Shown in pieces: positions 6,074 to 7,344 of a stretch of 7,344 nucleotides of DNA (the stretch's first letter is position 1; each line of letters opens with the position of its first letter). A model generated the notes under the pieces. That model was not told the origin of the DNA. It made no database searches and saw only the letters and a list, made by a program, of their open reading frames with translations. The stretch comes from Actinomycetota bacterium (GTDB lineage Bacteria > Actinomycetota > Acidimicrobiia > IMCC26256 > PALSA-610): positions 1 to 7,344 of the forward strand of contig SXJQ01000293.1 in NCBI GenBank assembly GCA_005779345.1. Direction: 5' to 3'. A program made the translations under genes and the position numbers.

Positions 6074-6595
6074 CTAGAGCGCGTGATCTCGGTCGCGACT
6101 CGTCGGGCCGGCGAGCTCCCGCGCTCGCCACTCGCGCATCGCGGCCTTGCGGGCGTCGCCCTCGACACGGTCGAACATCAACACACCGTCGAGATGGTCG
6201 ATCTCGTGCAGGAACACGCGCCCGAGCAGCTCGTCGCCCTCCACCGTGACCTCGTTGCCGTCGAGGTCGAGCGCCTCGACCGTGACGAGTTTGGGTCGGA
6301 CGATCTCGATCGTGACGCCCGGGATCGACAGGCATCCCTCTTCGTAGGACCATTCACCCGTCTGCTCGACGATCTTCGGGTTGATGAGCACCTTCGGGTC
6401 GTCGCCGATGTCGTAGACGAAGAAGCGCTGCTGCACGCCGACCTGGGGCGCCGCGAGCCCGACGCCGGGAGCGTCGTACATCGTCGTGAACATCGAGTCG
6501 ACCAGCCGGACGAAGGTGCCGTCGATGTCGACGACCTCCCGGGTCGGACGCTTCAGCACCGGGTCGCCGAAGACGCGAATGGGGTAGGTCGCCAT
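6074..6595 (-). CDS. def: Peptide deformylase
   Basis: A 173-residue metalloenzyme that removes the N-formyl group from nascent proteins at the ribosome exit. All three family motifs are present: GVGLAAPQ (44-51), EGCLS (86-90) and HEIDH (130-134), giving metal ligands C88, H130 and H134 and catalytic E131. The EGCLSIPG and following strand pattern resembles the type I class. The start ATG lies 9 bp after the priA stop, and MATYPIRVFGDPVLK is a typical N-terminus. The ribosome site is weak, consistent with coupling to priA translation. Pairing with fmt is a common bacterial arrangement. Confidence 0.97.
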   Translation of the reverse strand: MATYPIRVFGDPVLKRPTREVVDIDGTFVRLVDSMFTTMYDAPGVGLAAPQVGVQQRFFVYDIGDDPKVLINPKIVEQTGEWSYEEGCLSIPGVTIEIVRPKLVTVEALDLDGNEVTVEGDELLGRVFLHEIDHLDGVLMFDRVEGDARKAAMREWRARELAGPTSRDRDHAL

Positions 6596-6604
6596 GGGGC
6601 CAGG

Positions 6605-7344
6605 CTAGGCGCGGGCCGGCTCGACTTCGATGCGGAGACGACCGGCAGTGCGTGCCGCGGCGGCGACGTCGCGCAACATCGCGGCGAGGTCGTCGGCGTC
6701 GGCATGCTCGACGAGTGCCCGACGTTTGGTGCCCTCGCCCGTCGGCCCCTTGATCGTCACCGAACCCGCCGCGATCAACGCGAGCCCGGCGATCGCGGCG
6801 TCGACCGCCGCGGCCTCGCCGGTGAGCAACGCCGCGGCGACGTAGGGCGGGAGCCCCCGCTTCCGGCGCGCGTCGGCATCGGCGCGCTGGGTCGACTCGA
6901 GGTCGTGCGCGACGAGCGCGCGCACCGCGGGATGCTCGGGCGTGTGCGTCTGGAGCAGCAGCATCGACTCTCGTCGCGGTCGTGCCGCGAGGAGCCCCGC
7001 CGCGCGAGCGACGAGCCACAGTGCCTGCTCCTCGGCGCGCAAGCGCGACGCGAGCAACTCCTGATCGAGGTCGAGCACGGCGACGAGGCCCGGGTGTCGC
7101 CGCCGGACCTCGACCCGGTGCAACAGCGACTCGGTGCCGACGAGGACGGCCGCGGCCGGATCGATCGTGTCGGGCGCGGCGGCGACGTCGCGCAACATCG
7201 CGGCGAGGTCGTCGGCGTCGGCATGCTCGACGAGTGCCCGACGGGTGGTGCCCTCGCCCGTCGGCCCCTTGATCGTCACCGAACCCGCCGCGATCAACGC
7301 GAGCCCGGCGATCGCGGCGTCGACCGCCGCGGCCTCGCCGGTGA
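6605..7344 (-). CDS. priA: PriA-like primosomal protein N' (C-terminal part), partial, with internal duplicated segment
   Basis: The frame is open to the right edge; about 246 codons are present and the N-terminus is missing. The region VLVGTESLLHRVE, LDLDQELLASRLRAEEQALWL, LLLQTHTPEHPAVRAL and RRKRGLPPYVAAAL matches the end of the helicase-like region and the C-terminal domain of PriA, which restarts stalled replication forks. The last part (KGPTGEGTKRRALVEHADAD to the end) is of the actinobacterial type, where the usual RWxLLL segment is degenerate and helicase activity is thought to be absent. Oddly, the first 57 codons in the window copy the C-terminal domain (168 of 170 bases identical), placed in frame before VLVGTE, where helicase-motif sequence should be. 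This is either a tandem duplication or a misassembly, so the upstream copy should not be trusted. The stop is 9 bp before def. Confidence 0.88.
   Translation of the reverse strand, partial: TGEAAAVDAAIAGLALIAAGSVTIKGPTGEGTTRRALVEHADADDLAAMLRDVAAAPDTIDPAAAVLVGTESLLHRVEVRRRHPGLVAVLDLDQELLASRLRAEEQALWLVARAAGLLAARPRRESMLLLQTHTPEHPAVRALVAHDLESTQRADADARRKRGLPPYVAAALLTGEAAAVDAAIAGLALIAAGSVTIKGPTGEGTKRRALVEHADADDLAAMLRDVAAAARTAGRLRIEVEPARA
6656..6825. repeat. Direct repeat, copy A (native C-terminal domain of priA)
   Basis: This 170-bp segment matches 7175-7344 with only two adjacent mismatches (TT at 6725-6726 versus GG at 7244-7245), changing one lysine codon AAA to threonine ACC on the coding strand. 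It encodes the expected PriA C-terminal position, so I treat this copy as the native one. Confidence 0.95.
7175..7344. repeat. Direct repeat, copy B (truncated by the window edge)
   Basis: This is the second copy of the 170-bp repeat, offset by 519 bp (173 codons, in frame). The match continues to the last base of the window, so the true length of the repeat is unknown. At its inner end the match stops abruptly beside a short GC-rich run shared by both copies (GCGGCGGCGAC). Confidence 0.95.

Noticed and set aside
1..7344. A novel defence, mobile or biosynthetic system
   Set aside because: Every gene belongs to a known housekeeping family, there are no unassigned genes, and the only long non-coding stretch (2171-2548) is explained by terminator, promoter and riboswitch.

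Overview
The window is a high-GC stretch in which every supported gene lies on the minus strand, so it reads from right to left. Gene content, order and the actinobacterial-type PriA C-terminus point to an actinomycete-like bacterium. A deep lineage such as Acidimicrobiia is my guess; nothing here proves it. No phage genes, insertion sequences, tRNA, rRNA or CRISPR arrays are visible.

The first block (about 7344 to 2549) is a tightly packed housekeeping run: the C-terminal part of a PriA-like replication-restart protein (cut by the window edge), peptide deformylase (def), methionyl-tRNA formyltransferase (fmt), 16S rRNA m5C967 methyltransferase (rsmB), ribulose-phosphate 3-epimerase (rpe) and a MogA/MoaB-family molybdenum cofactor gene. 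Gaps are 9, 9 and 5 bp, and two junctions are 4-bp overlaps (GTGA, ATGA), so this is very probably one transcription unit. def and fmt form the formyl-methionine initiation cycle. The block ends at a hairpin followed by a U run.

A short AT-richer gap (about 2432-2548) holds the terminator and a plausible promoter. It leads into a long FMN riboswitch (about 2432 to 2249) ahead of the riboflavin operon: ribD, ribE and the 5' part of ribB or ribBA, cut by the left window edge. ribE and ribB overlap by one base. These make RibD (deaminase/reductase), riboflavin synthase and 3,4-dihydroxy-2-butanone-4-phosphate synthase; ribH and the rest of ribBA would be expected just beyond position 1.

The order fmt-rsmB-rpe-rib genes is familiar from actinobacteria, so most of the window is ordinary. 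The points worth a second look are local: a 170-bp near-perfect direct repeat inside priA that runs into the right window edge (tandem duplication or assembly artefact), a riboswitch with extra stem-loops, a RibD deaminase domain with altered substrate-side motifs but intact zinc ligands, and a 15-bp tandem repeat encoding the N-terminal leader of Rpe. I found no convincing undescribed multi-gene system.
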